Assembly (NCBI RefSeq): GCF_020921035.1
Contig: NC_063160.1
Coordinates: 15,713,095-15,777,094, forward strand
DNA length: 64,000 bases
From: Rhodamnia argentea
Lineage: Eukaryota; Streptophyta; Magnoliopsida; Myrtales; Myrtaceae
Direction of reading: 5' to 3'
In this document: piece after piece, positions 13,301 through 26,332 of the stretch
How positions within the stretch are numbered: position 1 is the first letter of the stretch
How the letters are laid out: every line of letters begins with the position of its first letter
The notes under the pieces: model-generated
Database searches by the model: none
Seen by the model: the letters and a program-made list of their open reading frames with translations, nothing else
Told to the model about the DNA's origin: nothing
Program-made: the position numbers and the translations under genes

Positions 13301-15134
13301 CTTCCACATCTGTAGAATATTTTGAAACTACAGTTTTCCTCACATGTGAAGGAAGGATATCAATTCTACATCAGTTGGAAGGAAGAGAAGCGCAGTAACT
13401 TCTTCAAGTTATGTTTTTGAAAGCTGAAGATATAGCTACTTTGATATGCAAAAAAAAAAAAAAAATTTACTTTAGGTCAATTTATTAAACTAAACTTATC
13501 TCCGTAGTGCAGCTAGATCAGGTGAGGCTGGGGGAGTGATTAGACTCTAGGCTGCGCATGCATGCCTAATGAGAGCATAATCATGTATTTGCCAAGTACT
13601 AAAAAAAGAACGATTTTGGAGTTAACACCCAGAAACATTGCCATAGAATTTGTAGTCTTCATCAAACGATTAATCAATTTTCCACAAAAAGGACCTGCTA
13701 TTTTTTTTTTTTTAAATGTGGAGAAATGCACCTATTTCTGTGTTATTTTTTCTTTTTTCAAGTAATCTCCTTATTTTTAGTCCCTGTTAACATTCAATCT
13801 CAAGCAAGAGGCTCGGTATAAATAAAGAAGAAGAAGAAGAAGAAGAAGAAGAATATGGAGATTATCTTTTATTCCCCCAGAAAATAGCAAGAAGTGTTCG
13901 TCCATCTTTTGAGGCATTTCGATCAGTCATAGGATGATAGATCTAGAAGAAGATTCTCAATAGATCTCGATGGTTTTTGGATCTTAATTGCCTAGGGAAC
14001 TGAACTCGCCGAATGAATGAAGCACAGGTTTTGCTAAAAATAGTACTAGGTGTCATTACTCTTAAAAAAAAAAAAATGCGCTTCGACCCACAAAAGAAAA
14101 ATCGTTGATGAAGCTTCATCCATACAAAAATACATGTGTATGTGTCTATAGGGAAAAGCTTTTCTGGAAACCTTGAAATAAATTCGATTACCGACACCAT
14201 TCACACCATGCGATTTAGTTTGAGAAATATGATTCGTGAATCCACGAACTTTTTTTTTTTTTTTTCTGGCAAAATGAGGAAGAGGTTTTGCTTGCAAAGC
14301 TAATTTTAATCTCGACAGTTTCGTTAACAGAACGACAACATCATGATTATTTTCAAGCCGGATGTGCGCAGCTAAAGAGTCCTTCTGATTAAATAAATTT
14401 GAAATGGGTAGGCAACACAAATGGTACTGGCGTCGGACAAGCAAAGTCCCGTGAAAATGGCTGACCACGGATGATTTGACAGCCAAGTAAAATTTGAGTA
14501 AGGGCTGCAATTATCCACTTGAGATTGTTTTTTTCAGGGTACCGTTCTTCATATGAAAATCTACTTGGAAGAAGGGGATCGAAGGAAAAAAAAAAGCTTG
14601 GTCAAAGCTTGTGACGAAAACCTAAAGAAAACAAACAAAAGATGAACAGCAATACTTCTTCAGAATTTCGGAATCCATGAAAAACTATGAACGACTGTGT
14701 TAAATTCCGTCACTAAGTGTATGATGGTATTTTGGCTGGACTATATTCTGCAGACTGCGACGAACCCAATCAAAATGCTGTTTTTCTTTCTCATTTCGTT
14801 GCCCCTTTGCGAGCGAAGCGAGGGGAGGGGGGAGGCAAGCGTTTTGTGATATCAAAAGCATTGGCGCGACGCCCCTCCAAAGAGAGAAAAAGCGCAGGAA
14901 AAAAAAAAAAATCCCAGAAGAACAAGAGAGAAACGGATCAAGAACAAACCAAGAGTCACTGGAGAACTCGAAGAGCTTCCCTTTGGTGGAGAAGACGATG
15001 AGGGCGACGTCGGCGTCGCACAGGACGGAGATCTCGTTGGCTTTCTTGAGCAACCCAGTCCGTCGCTTGGAGAAAGTCACTTGCCTGCTGATATTGTTCT
15101 CGATCCTCTTCAGCTGAACCCTCCCTCTCCCCAT
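7378..15134 (-). CDS. FUL-like: FRUITFULL/AGL8-type MIKC MADS-box transcription factor, 8 exons
   Basis: Minus-strand exons are 15134-14950, 13086-13005, 9916-9852, 9229-9130, 9024-8983, 8476-8435, 8313-8195 and 7492-7378. Their sizes (185, 82, 65, 100, 42, 42, 119, 115) are classic MIKC exon lengths, and the product is 249 residues. The MADS domain is residues 1-60 (starts [20 protein letters not shown]), followed by the I region and a K-box at about 90-175 ([20 protein letters not shown]). The protein ends [12 protein letters not shown], a variant of the FUL motif LMPPWMLR. No CFAT/CFAA farnesylation tail is present, so it is a FUL-type rather than a euAP1-type member of the SQUA clade. Family members act in the nucleus, bind CArG boxes as dimers and tetramers, and promote floral meristem identity and fruit development. 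Introns 1 (1.9 kb) and 3 (3.1 kb) are long, as is usual for regulatory introns here. It is converging with the RCC1 gene. Confidence 0.94.
7878..7947. repeat. Two-copy 35-bp tandem repeat in FUL intron 7
   Basis: The unit begins CCATCTATC and contains TTGAATGCCTGCAAAC. Copies start at 7878 and 7913 and differ at only a few bases. Confidence 0.85.
8166..8189. repeat. (GA)n microsatellite beside a FUL splice donor
   Basis: A GA dinucleotide run. On the gene's sense strand it is a CT run beginning about five bases inside intron 7, directly after the donor GTATA. Confidence 0.9.
13818..13853. repeat. (GAA)n microsatellite in FUL intron 1
   Basis: A GAA/AAG trinucleotide run lies within the first, long intron of the FUL-type gene. 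Confidence 0.85.
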
Positions 15135-15237
15135 CTCTCTATCTTTCTTTTCTCGCTACGACCAAACAACAAGAACAACAGCAGCAGAAGAAGAGAAAAA
15201 ACAAAAAACCAAAAAAGCTGCAATGAAAAATCTCCAC

Positions 15238-15400
15238 AGAGAGAGAGAGAGAGTTATAGGGAGAGAGAGAGCAAGAACTCAAGAAACCCTAAATTCTTTT
15301 AGCCCCATGTCATCGAAGAGAGCGAGGGAGAGGGAGAGGGAGGAGGAAGTGTACTGATACCGATAGGCTCTTTTAATTGGTATCTTTCTATTTATGTGCA
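15238..15400 (-). promoter_or_regulatory. Probable FUL 5' leader and core promoter
   Basis: Upstream of the ATG at 15134 the sense strand has two short CT runs (15238-15253 and 15260-15270), typical of a 5' leader. A TATA-like ATAAATAG on the minus strand lies near 15386-15394, about 255 bases before the ATG. The assignment is inference from position and composition only. Confidence 0.35.
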
Positions 15401-15759
15401 AGTGGAGTTTCATAAGAACAAAGGGGAGGCCCCTCTTCTTTCGCCTTTACTGATGCGCAAGCTCGTGTTGTAATTTGCAGAAACAGTAGCAGCTTGTTTT
15501 GTCTGGGGGGTGGGTAAAAGAAGAAAGAAATCAAAATAGGGTTTTTGGGTGGGTGAGATTCTCAGATTAGGTTTGGGGGTTCCTCTTTGTAGGGCTGACA
15601 CTGGGGGGTTGCGTTGTCGAGCTGCCATTGGCGGCAGGGAGGGGGCGGCTGTGCAGTCGCTCTGTCCCGTTTTTGGGCCACAGGTTCTTCGGCGAAGTGA
15701 AGAAGATCGAATGAAGTCTCCGTACGAGGACGGAAATTGCGTTTGTTAGGAGTTGCACG

Positions 15760-16810
15760 AAAATCATTCTGATTCCCTTATTCTGTTTTTTGAAATAAAA
15801 AAAAGATGAGAATTAAATAATTTTGATTCTAATTCTATTTTCAAAAATTAATTTTAGAGCAAAATCCAAAACAAAAAAAGTTAATTCTCAAAAAAAGAAT
15901 TACTTTTGAGAATTACAAAACAGAATGAAGGTTCACATCTCTCACTTTCTTCTTTCAGTTCACTCGTCACTTTTCTCTCAACCTAATAAAAATAAAATAA
16001 AATAAAAAAATTTCTAAAAAAATTGGAAATTTTTTAAAAAATCACAAAAAATTTAGAAAATCCCTAAAAATATAAGAAGCTTAGATTATACTAATACTAG
16101 TTTGACCTCATTTTCATAAATTTGGGTCTAAATTTCTTAGATTTCAATTTTTTGTAAAAAATATCGCAGAAGATGAGGGCATCCAACATGCGGATGATAA
16201 CATATATACTCGTAGCTGTGTGTCACAAAATGAGACCATCTGCACGTGGAGCTAAAGCCAAACACCTACTTGGATTTAGGATAGAAGCTGCAAAATGATA
16301 GTGAAGAACTTGTACTTTGTATCAAGGAGGATAATTTGATTTTTTTTTTTGTCGGTGGATAATTTGGTTATTCGGCTGCTATGTTTGTATGTATTTTGGA
16401 CAACTCTACATTTAAAGAAAAAAATGAGTTCTTAATATGGAAACTATCCTATGCTTCAATCGAACTTCAATCGTCATGTATTAAAATTTGTGTTTCATTT
16501 ATGATATGCTAAAAAAAATAATGTATTTTAAATTATTTTAGAATGAATTGGAAATTATTCTTCAATTTAGGATGAAATTTTATAGAGTAACTACATATTT
16601 ATTTGACTTAAAAAAAAAAAAAAATTAGGAAGAGAAATAGTTTTTCGAAACAGAAATTTTGTTCAATTATCAAACGCGTTTTTATTTCAGAAACAGAAAT
16701 TTTGGGTAGTTATCAAACGTGTTTTGATTCTCTAAAACTCATCTAGGAACATAATCAGAAAAAATCATTTTAATCAAAATTAGTTTTCTGGAACAAAATG
16801 GTTACCATGC
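15760..16810. mobile_element. Degenerate non-autonomous inverted-repeat element
   Basis: It shares the core TTAATTCTCAAAAAAAGAAT block with the fragment at 1-600. Its right side carries two repeats of the form CAGAAATTTTG...TATCAAACG and ends TGGTTACCATGCGTAACC. The AT-rich interior has no transposase. The right end resembles the TIR of the well-bounded element at 36271-37466, but I could not fix a target duplication here. Confidence 0.45.
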
Positions 16811-18029
16811 GTAACCTTAATGTTGCAAGAGGGGGAGTTTGAAAGGCAAACCACTTATGTGGGGTCATTGGCGCTTTCTTTTTTCCTCCTTGTCTTTTGG
16901 TGATAGAGCTCGTTCGGAACTCCGAATTTGGGAAGATCGGCGATGGTGGCGAGTCGATTTCTAAGGCAATCGGATCACGTTCACCGAGGGAGATCTTTAA
17001 GATGGAGCCTAGATCTAAACCCATCGACATATTTGTGCTGAATGTATATTTGCTCAAAAGTATGAAACTTGATTGCAGTTTCATGATAAGTTTTAGGATT
17101 TTTAATGAATTCATTTTTATATTTTTTACAAGTTATAGACTATAACATGAGGTAATAAGCATTGGATTACATAATAATTACTATCTTAAATGTCGATGGC
17201 AATCCAATGCCTCAAAAAATCAAAGGTTCCTTGAGGTGTTAAGTTTTTTATCATCCCAGCATCCATCCGATCTTTTAGTCCCAAAAATCGGATTCTTTAC
17301 TTGTACTTATCCTTATAGTACATTGATATGTAATAGATCCTCAGTAACTCTATACGAATGTACAAATCTTATGCTCTAAGTATTGAAGTTCACTTGACTA
17401 TACCGAGCTCGACTAGATGGATATCTATACCAAACCTTTAAGCAATGATCTATACATAAATCAACTTTCGGACCGAAATTCCAAAGCGTATTTAACTTTT
17501 AGAAACACTTTTAATATCGCAGATGATATACCGAGTTAATGAATGAGTTATCCTAAAAAAAAAGAAGAAAAATTCCATCAAGAAGAGAAGTTTAAATTTT
17601 TTTTTTTCTGAAAGTGCTAGTTATCACGGTTTAAAAAGAAATCTTCTAAGAAAGTGCTGCTAGTTAGTAAATACTAAATAGCGTACTCTCCCTATGGTTC
17701 TTATGTTGCCATAATTGAGGTGGTCGTGCAATTCTGGTTACATCAATCAATGCCAGCGGCTGCCTCAAGGATTGACTGAAGTTGTCAAATAGTACTAAAA
17801 AGATTCGGCACCTAATAGCGGCCGCTGTTCGCACTAGGGCAATTTAGGGAAATAAAACTGTTCGTCTTTCCTTTGAGTTTTTTTCTTGTTTTCTGTAATA
17901 ATATAAGGGGTTCGTGTGTGGAGACTCCAAGAACAAGTTAAACTGAGGACTTTCGTTTGTGCGTATGGCACTGTCCAAGAGCAGTTTGCAAAAGAAATAG
18001 CTCACTTATTTTTAGGGAGGAGATGAAAA
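16811..18029. other. Intergenic DNA without recognised features
   Basis: The reading frames are short and have no family resemblance. I see no gene, RNA gene or bounded repeat. Confidence 0.5.
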
Positions 18030-18330
18030 ATATGCTCAATATCATTTGATCAAAAAAGTCATAAACCTTTTGCACTTTACCAATTTAGTCATATACCTTT
18101 CACATTTTATGAACGTTGACGGTCCTACGTGACATCACTGGTGCTGACGTGAATAATCTTTAATAATATTTTAATATATTTTGAATATTTTTTCCTTTAT
18201 TTCTTTTTTCTTTCTGTTTTCCTTTTAACTTTTTCTTTCTTCCCTTTTTTTTTTTCCTGTAGCCGTGACCCGACTAGTGTCGGGCGTGGCTCGGGGGGGG
18301 GGGGCGGGGCGGCCCTCGCTAAAGGCTGGC
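18030..18330. repeat. Truncated left arm of the MULE-like foldback family
   Basis: It has the family arm pattern (CATAAACCTTTTGCAC, CAATTTAGTCATATACC), then the GACGTG/ACGTGACATC block, then a T-rich and GC-rich middle. The matching right arm is missing. Downstream to about 18810 there are GACAC/GTGTC-rich pieces that may be another decayed repeat. Confidence 0.5.
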
Positions 18331-18809
18331 GGGTAGAAAGCATCGACACTCTTAGAGGGCCTCCGTGTCGTGTCTGTCACTTTGACACTCTCTGACATGC
18401 GATTGACACTTGGTTAACACTCTAGATATGCTAGCAACACGCAAGTTTAGCATCCCGACATGCCATTTTGACACGTACGAGGTCAATTTTAAGCATTTTC
18501 ACTAAATTATGGGCCAAAATGTAAATTTATCAAAAATATATATTTAAGTCATATACCTAGCCACCCCAAAATTGATATACCCAGTTAACCAAAAAAATAA
18601 TAATCTTATTGTGAATCCCTAATAGAAGAAGAAGAAATTTACTGCCGATTTTTTTTTTTATATACATGATAATTTATCATGTGAATGTAAAAATATACAT
18701 TTATTATACAACGTGTCCTAACGTGTTGGAATTCTTTATTTATTAAGAAATGACGTGTTGTATCGTATTGTGTCGCGTGTCGATGTCGGTGCTATTTGTT
18801 GACCAAGCT

Positions 18810-19692
18810 CCTTGTTGTTCAATATATATATATAGCCAACCCTACGAACCGGCGACGGTTTTGCATCTTAAACTAAGATTTCGAATAGTTGTCACAAATG
18901 CAAGTTAATTATGTTTCACATCTTAGTCGAAGAAGGACGATAAAAAAATATTCCCAATTATAGTCTTTACCGATCGGATCATCCATTTAATATACAAAAA
19001 AAAAAAAAACTCAAGATATTTGATATCTTTCTCATTGAATGGGATCTCAATTCAAGCGACGGTTTCATCGGATATCTCACAACTAGAATCCCCCTTTTTC
19101 CCGATCTAGTTCCTCAACCACCGCCAACCCCAATTAGATCGAGACATGATACGTATTTTTGTTATTGGGAGAACCCAAATACTCTCTTTCAGATTCAAGA
19201 AACTGCTATTGGAGGGCGGGATTCGAACGAGATCTTCCAACGCTCTAGCCAACCCTACGAACCCTGAAAGTAAACCGCTTGTCTTTTGTTGTTATTGTGC
19301 ATGTTTATACTCGCAACTCAGATATCGATCTATTCATATTTTGAGAAGTTTTCTGGGTGACTTCCGAAGCTTCTGCCCAGATGAATCGCGCGCGTCCAAG
19401 TTTCGTGGTTTTCCTCATCAACCCCCTTCACGAGAAGCGATTGATTCGGATGAATGTGAGTGTGATGCTTCGAGAGCACTCAAATTCTCATATTTCACAG
19501 GCTTTTCCATCTTTAGCCTCAGTCCACCTGCTCCCTTCCCGTATCCTATATCTAGTTCAAATTCTCTTGGCCTTTTGCATAGCCTTGCGTCGATTTGAAG
19601 CTCAGCGGCCATTTTGCTTCTTTCATATCTCCACAAGGGGATGCGCATGCACAAATGTTAAAAAAAATAACTTATTGTTGATTTGATTGTTC
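18810..19692. other. Intergenic DNA without recognised features
   Basis: A 150-codon frame at 19146-19598 overlaps a 109-codon frame in another phase. Neither resembles a known family, and both look like chance frames in a locally GC-richer patch. Confidence 0.5.
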
Positions 19693-20097
19693 AAAAATAA
19701 GTGCATTGGCAGTCCCAAAACTTGTCACAAAGGTACAACTGAGTCCTAAAACTTTCAAAAAGTACGATTAAGCCCTAAAACTTGTTAGAAAATGCAACTG
19801 AGCCCTAAAACTTTAAAAAAATTGCAATTAAGTCCTAAAATTTTCAAAAAATACAATCGAGTCCTAAAACTTGTCAAATTGATAAAATCAAGTCCTTTTG
19901 TTAATTGTACTTTTTGAAAGTAGATTGCACTTCCACGACAAGTTTTAGGACTTGATTATATTTTTTTGAAAGTTTTAGAACTCGATTGCACTTTCGCGAT
20001 AAGTATAAAGACTTGATCGTATTTTTTGAAAGTTTTAGGATTTAATTTCACTTTCGTGACAAGTTTTAGAATTTCCAGTGCACTTATCCCATTTTTT
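19693..20097. mobile_element. Foldback (hairpin) element built from short tandem units
   Basis: The left half repeats units of roughly 35 bases with the word TCCTAAAACTT. The right half carries the complement (AAGTTTTAGGACTTGATT). The outer ends match in inverted orientation: ATAAGTGCATTGGCAG on the left, CCAGTGCACTTAT on the right. The whole of about 405 bases could fold into one long imperfect hairpin. No coding content; class unassigned. Confidence 0.75.
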
Positions 20098-20572
20098 AAT
20101 GTGTGATTGACGTGATATAATAAATCGGTTTATGCTATTGCTTCTCGTTTATATTAGAAGTACCTAGTGCAATTGCTAAGCTTCTCATCTATGGATCGGC
20201 CTAACCTAATAGTCTATGACCTTAACAGCCAATAAGATCAAACCATAGTTATATAGAGTTTGGCTTGGGTAGCGATTTCATCAATTTAGGCTGGGGATTT
20301 TCTCAAATCGATAATTTTGATTTAGGTTGAAAAGTACCTTGAGGCCTAATCGAACCCAAATGACCAATAACAAGTTATTAAAGGTATTCTTCACTAGAAT
20401 CAAATAAATAGAAAATTGATTAGGGGGAAGGGGCAAAGAAAAAGAATAGCCTTGTTTTAGACTTGCAATTCGTAGCATGTCAGCATATTGTTGTCATTTC
20501 ACGCGGTCACGAAATTACTCCAGCATGATTAGTTTTCCTATGAAAATCGGATCAAAATTCATCAGTTGGTAT

Positions 20573-20754
20573 TTAACTCACGCAGTGTTGAGTCTATCTT
20601 TCTCTCGATAAAATTCTTTATTACGTTCAAATTTGCGATTAGGGCTTACTGGTGTAATAGCCCTTAACTCGCGCAGTGTTGAGTCTACCTTTCTCTTGAT
20701 AAAATTCTTTATTATGTTTAAAGTTGCGATTAGGGCTTACTGGTGTAATAGCCC
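20573..20754. repeat. Two-copy 91-bp tandem repeat
   Basis: Each copy begins TTAACTC(A/G)CGCAGTGTTGAG and ends GGTGTAATAGCCC. Copies start at 20573 and 20664 and are about 93-95 percent identical by eye. Confidence 0.9.
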
Positions 20755-23329
20755 TTGAAGCAAACCCTAATCTTCCTTTCTTACTCTAATTAGAAAGTTG
20801 TAACTTGGAAGCAACAGGCTCAGCTACTAATTCCGCCTCTCCTGCGTTTCGAAGTGACAAAAGTGATAGAGTTGGATTGCTAAATGAGTTATTTAATTGT
20901 GGCAAGTAGGGTTTCTAATCGTGAAATGTTTCATTACTAAGTGCGCAAACCCATGCAAACTAGACCCTCCACAAGCGGGAAAAAAGGGGGGAAAAATAAA
21001 GCGAGGATTGCATATGTTCGACATAGTAGAATATATAGTTGGTCCTACACGAAATCGGAAAATATGCTGGTCGTAGGATTAAGCAGATTTTCTATCACAT
21101 CGAAGATTCTATGTAAATTAACTTGAAATATAGTAAGCTTTCTACTTTTTTTTTTTTTAATCCATGCATCGATGTGAAATGCGGCATAATTATTTCTCGA
21201 TAAAAAGATGATCATATTTCAGGTTGACTTATCAATACAAAAAGCGTGATCGCTGCATTTTAAACATCTTGATTGTTCGAGAGTAGTGTTCTCATACGTT
21301 TCAGACAAGTTCTACAACATGATGAAAGTATTGTATGCCAAGAAAAGAAGAAGAAGAAAAGAAATAACACGGCGTGAGTATTCACCATATAATTCGTTAC
21401 ATAAGATTTTTCTTCTTTTTCTTCTTCTTCTTTTAAAAAAAAAAAAAATCCGAAAAGGACGTCCGTGAAAACAATCTTTGTTATTCAATGATAGGAAAGT
21501 GCTCGTTCTTTTCCTACTTTGATAGCGGCTCACCCAAATGAACTCTTGGTGTCATTTTCTTAATAATTGAAGTCCTTTGTGATGCATGAGATAGCAAAAT
21601 CTGCAACTTCAGCAAATTGAAAGTTTAGCACTTCATCAGTGTGTAATTAACTACTGAAGTTAACTAATTGATCGATCCATGAATCCGAGTAATTAACTTC
21701 CCACCACAAGAAATATAAATTTTTATATGTACAAGAAATAAATAAAATTTAAAATATTACTCCAAGAAAGAGAAGCTAGGAGGCTACTCTATCTTGAACT
21801 TGTACCGTAAAGGTAAATTCCGGGGCCAAATGGCTACGACTAGATTAACAAAAAATAAATAAATAAACAAACCGTTTATTCTCGAATTTAGTGAGATAAT
21901 TTTCAATTGATTTGAAAGAAAAGCTGTCGTTTTACTAGGATGTCCAAAATGCCGCTAAAGCTGAAAAAAGATTAGGACCAACTTTCCAATTAAATACATA
22001 TGAGTGCAACTTCATATGAACATATAGAGATTGAGGACTATGATGCAGTGCACATGACGTTCTTGTGGTCCATATTCTTAGAAGAATGAGAATTTCGATT
22101 GTATATTGATATAATCTATCGTTGGAGAATGGATTTTTGCCGTATTGCTTATTTTAATATCTCTCAAGAGATGGTATAGTGGTCCCTCTAGTACTTACTT
22201 GCAAATTTTCCTATAGTTTATGCGGGAATTATCCCATTCTCTAGTCCCAAAATTGATAAAAATCCAGGGGACCATGGTACTCGCCTGGCCATAAACATTG
22301 CCACTTTAATCTTTTGTAATGGTACTAGAAAGAGACCTCGTTACAATCTTTACCCTGTGTGTCTGGGCGGGGGACCATTCTCACAAGCCTAAATATACAG
22401 CTAGAAACAGGATAGACAGCGAAGCGTGAGGAAGGGGGATCAAAGCTGGCAAGGGCCTATCTTGAAACTTTTGTTTTTCCCCTTTTCGGGGAGCGTGCGT
22501 TCTGAACGGGATTTTTATCGGTAAGGTGGACATACTTCTCGAAACGCGTCGGCTATTCAGAGTCTAAGGGGGTAAGCTAGCTTTAAACTTTATTGCAAGA
22601 TCGTGGAGGTTTCTTTTTTTTTTTGGCTGGATTGTTTTGAAAGGGGAGACAAACTTTCGATCACTCGAAGGCCTTACAAAACCTAAATAAGGCATGCCAA
22701 CATGAGCTATAATAAGAACAATCTAATCCCAATGAAACCCTAACTTAGTGGCTTTGCCCCACTTTTAGATGCATCTCAGCTATTGACGAGATATTCACAA
22801 AGCCCATTGGGACATCTTCGGAACTGGGCCTTTTTAAAATACTTATGACGTCATCAGGTGAAAAAAGTTCACCAATAGAAATTATGAATTATTCCTCTTC
22901 TTCACAAATAATCTTGTTCACTATGTATTTATCGCAGGGGGTAATTTATCTAGAAATCGGATGTGATTTCCGAGAAACAATCCTAAACTTAGCTTAAATA
23001 ATTCGTCGAGCGCAATTTTGTTCCTCGAAATCAAATTTTTGTCAAACTATTATTTTGTATACCTTCATTTAAGGATAATGCTTCGAAAGTACAATCGTCC
23101 CTCATATACATGATGTGGGTCGAATTAGTCTAATTACTGTTGTGCTCGTTTCATCTAATAAAAAAGAATGAATTAAATTGAAACTCTTGGCTCTCGAAAT
23201 GTAAATGGGGACAAAAGAAATTGATGGCAGCAACTTGAAATGAATATCCAAATGCACATAGATCGATTGAGATTTACAAATGTCCCTGTCGTTAGCTAGT
23301 CAGCTACATTGTCCTGATACATACATGGA
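20755..23329. other. Intergenic DNA without recognised features
   Basis: AT-rich sequence with A/T homopolymers and a short TTC/AAG-rich patch near 21335-21440. No supported coding exon or RNA gene. Confidence 0.5.
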
Positions 23330-23330
23330 A

Positions 23331-23682
23331 AAGTTATGTACAAGATTCTAAATCTATCGTATGGTGGTCAATCAAATCACGAACCTTTTAACTGTGCCAA
23401 TTTATTCTTAAATTTTTTTGAGGATGTGTCAATTTTATACGAAACCTTTTGACAAGTTGTCAATGTCTTCCTTTTGCCTAATTATTCCAGTAATAGGTTT
23501 ACGACTAAATTGTCAACATTTCAAAAGGTTTAGGATTAAAGTGATGCAATTCAATTGTTTAGAACTAAATTGGCAAATCGATATATTTTAGGACTAAATC
23601 AGCACAATTGAAATGTTTATGGCTAAATTGGCCGCCGTGCAATAAGTTTAGGACTTTTTGCACAATTATCCCTACTTACACG
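23331..23682. mobile_element. MULE-like foldback element, short form
   Basis: The left arm has ACGAACCTTTTAACTGTGCC. The right arm has the inverted pattern (GGTTTAGGATTAAAG, TTTAGGACTTTTTGCACAATTATCC). The flanking 9-mers ACATACATG and ACTTACACG agree at 7 of 9 positions, which fits an eroded 9-bp target duplication. Confidence 0.6.
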
Positions 23683-24339
23683 AATCAAAATCGATATTAA
23701 GATTAGGCATAAACTGGAAAATTTTGAAAATTCATACACATTGACAATCACTTTAAGTGCATTTGATGATATCAAACTACATACGACTTAATTGGTTGTC
23801 TCAAGGAATGACTTACTTAATTGATTAACTGTTAAAATATTCAATTAGATATTAACATCTAACCAATTATTTAGTCAAAACGATACAACAATACCCCCTA
23901 TTCCGTGTTTCATCTAGTATCAATTCTCCCTTATTTTTCATTTTCAAATTCAAAACTGCACCACTTGATTTTCAACTTTTATTTTTCGATTTTACCAAAT
24001 GAACACTGAGTTTAATTGCCCTCATATGCCATCCAACAACTAAATCCGTATGCCATCTTCCATCCTGATTTGTGTGTAAGGTGAGGTTTTGCAAATAGTT
24101 AATTAGTAAACACAAGATATTGTGTAAAAGTTTAGAACTAAATTGATAAAATTAAAAAGCTTATGATGAAATTGACATATGTACAATAAATTTAGGCATA
24201 ATTGGATGATTTCAGAGAATTTATTTTAGGGTTAGTTGTTATCAAATCTCAGCTGTTCCTCCTGGGCTTTGGTGGTCGGTACAAATTTTATAAGATCTAC
24301 ACTATAAGGGATCAAATTTCATATGAAGTTCTTATATCC

Positions 24340-24740
24340 CACCACTCTTCCAAAAAATTCTAAACTTAACCTTTTAATTTTACCAATCGAGTCATAAACC
24401 TTTTCAAGTTTTGTCAATCCATCTGACCAATTTGAGTTGAAAATTACTAACGTGGATGTCGGTCACCCTTTGTGGCATAGCTGCCGCTAACATGAATGAT
24501 TTTTAATAATATTTTAATATTTTAATTTTTATTATGATTAATTTTATTGAAATATTGCCAATGTCGGTTCCGGTTATGCGACGGCTAGCGTCCTCGTCAG
24601 AGACCTGCTCTAAAAATAATTGGATGGATTCATTTGATAAAACGTGAAAAGGTTTTGCGCTCGATTAATGAAATTAAAAGGATTAAGACTGAATTGACAA
24701 AATAGCAATGGGTTTAAAATTTTTTGGGCAATTTTAGCTC
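24340..24740. mobile_element. MULE-like foldback element
   Basis: The left arm carries CATAAACCTTTTCAAG and a GACGTGGATGTCGG-like block (here AACGTGGATGTCGGTCACC). The right arm reads AAAGGATTAAGACTGAATTG to TTTTTTGGGCAATTTT. A separate right-arm-like remnant lies at about 24105-24215. There is no coding content. Confidence 0.6.
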
Positions 24741-25685
24741 CCAAGCTAGGCATCGTAGTACAACTTTCTCTGATTTTTCTCGTCTTGCTCCTCAGACAGG
24801 ATTTCTACGTGCTCCACCTATGACATGAGAAAATTACATGTAGCAACTCGAATCATGACCGCTAAGGGAGCTCATGAAGCGATAATCAAGCAAAAACGAA
24901 TTTGCAAATCTGTCTTTTCACTACTTTTTTAAACGCTTACCTCACGTGAATTGGGCTCGGATCGTTACACCTTAACACGCTAATGTGTCGATTCAATTAT
25001 ATTAGTGTCCACGTTCATGAAGAAAAAAAAATCGACACTTTCTTTGAAAGAATACTCAGTTCCACATCCTAAATTCATGGCACCCACCAAAAAAAAAAAA
25101 AAAAATCAACTCAAAACAAGCTGAAGACCGCCCAAACCCTAAGCAAGATACTAAAATGAGTTTGCAAGTGGGGCATTTTGGTCTTTTCATCGTGAGGTTT
25201 CGCTTAGAGGTACCCCGAATGATATTCGCAAAAGTAGAGGTATGTTAGTGGTTATTTATTTGGTCAGAAGTGGGGTATCTTTTGATGATTGCAATGTCTT
25301 TTATATCTTCGAACAGATTAAATCCCGAATCGGATTGTAATATTCGACCAAAAAAAAAGAAAAGGAAAAAAAGAAAATCGGATTTTAATGTATAATATCG
25401 CAATAATTGTAGGAATGGAATCCCTAAAACTAAGGGAAGCGGCAGATTAAGAAAAAAAGGGCTTCTAATCCGGCAGTTGATTAGATTAGCAATCACGCAT
25501 CGTACCACCATTGCACAAAGATGGATTCCAGATCAAGTGAGAGGATAGCGACAGGCACGCAGAAAAGAACCGCAATAATGCTCTTCAAAGCAGACTAATT
25601 AACTAAACCAAGATTCTTGATTCTCTATCTAATTGTGGCTGTAATTCGAAAGAACCAGATTTGAGGAACAGCATTATAAAAGGGG
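24741..25685. other. Intergenic DNA without recognised features
   Basis: Mixed sequence between two foldback elements, with A-rich runs near 25021 and 25089. No gene seen. Confidence 0.5.
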
Positions 25686-26332
25686 AAAAGTGTCCCAAAA
25701 AATATATTTTAAACCTATTGCATTGGTACCAATTCAGTCCTAAACCTTTTATTGATGCCAGTTTAGTCATAAACCTTTTGCATTTATGCCTGTTGTATCC
25801 ATCTAGCTAATTTTGGTAAGAAATCGCAGACGTGGATGCCGGTCATCCCACGTTGCACGATCGATGCTGATGTGGATCCTTTTTTTTTAATAATTTTTTT
25901 GATTTTTTTCCTCTTTCTTTTATGTACCTTTTTTTTTATTGAGGGACGCAAGGTTCATCGGCCGATCACTGCTAGCCCTAGGTGAGAGCTTCGCGGCACT
26001 TGCGGGGTCCGGGTGAGACGGTGATGCCTTCGGCTAGGGCCGACAGGGGTCGGCTGGCAACCGTTGCTGACCCTCAATAGGAAAAAAAATTGTATTGAAA
26101 GAAAAAGAAAAAAAAAGTGAAAACGAAAAAAGTTATTAAAATATTAAAAAAAATAAAAAAAAATTATCCACATTAGCTTCACCCGTGCCACATAGGACGA
26201 CCAGCATCCATGTCAGCGATTTTCGGCCAAGATTTGATGGATAGACTCAATTGGCACAAATGCAAAAAGTTTAGGACTAAACCGATATAAATGCAATATG
26301 TTTATAACTTTTTTGACACTTTTCTTGCTAAA
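25686..26332. mobile_element. MULE-like foldback element with GC-rich centre
   Basis: The left end GAAAAGTGTCCCAAAAAA and the right end TTTTTTGACACTTTTC are inverted repeats. The subterminal blocks GACGTGGATGCCGGTCATCC and GGACGACCAGCATCCATGTC are also inverted copies of each other. The centre holds poly-T, a GC-rich core (GGTCGGCTGGCAACC), then poly-A. It is non-autonomous. Confidence 0.7.

Noticed and set aside
19146..19686. 150- and 109-codon overlapping frames
   Set aside because: No recognisable family, no conserved splice context, and overlapping frames in two phases suggest chance.
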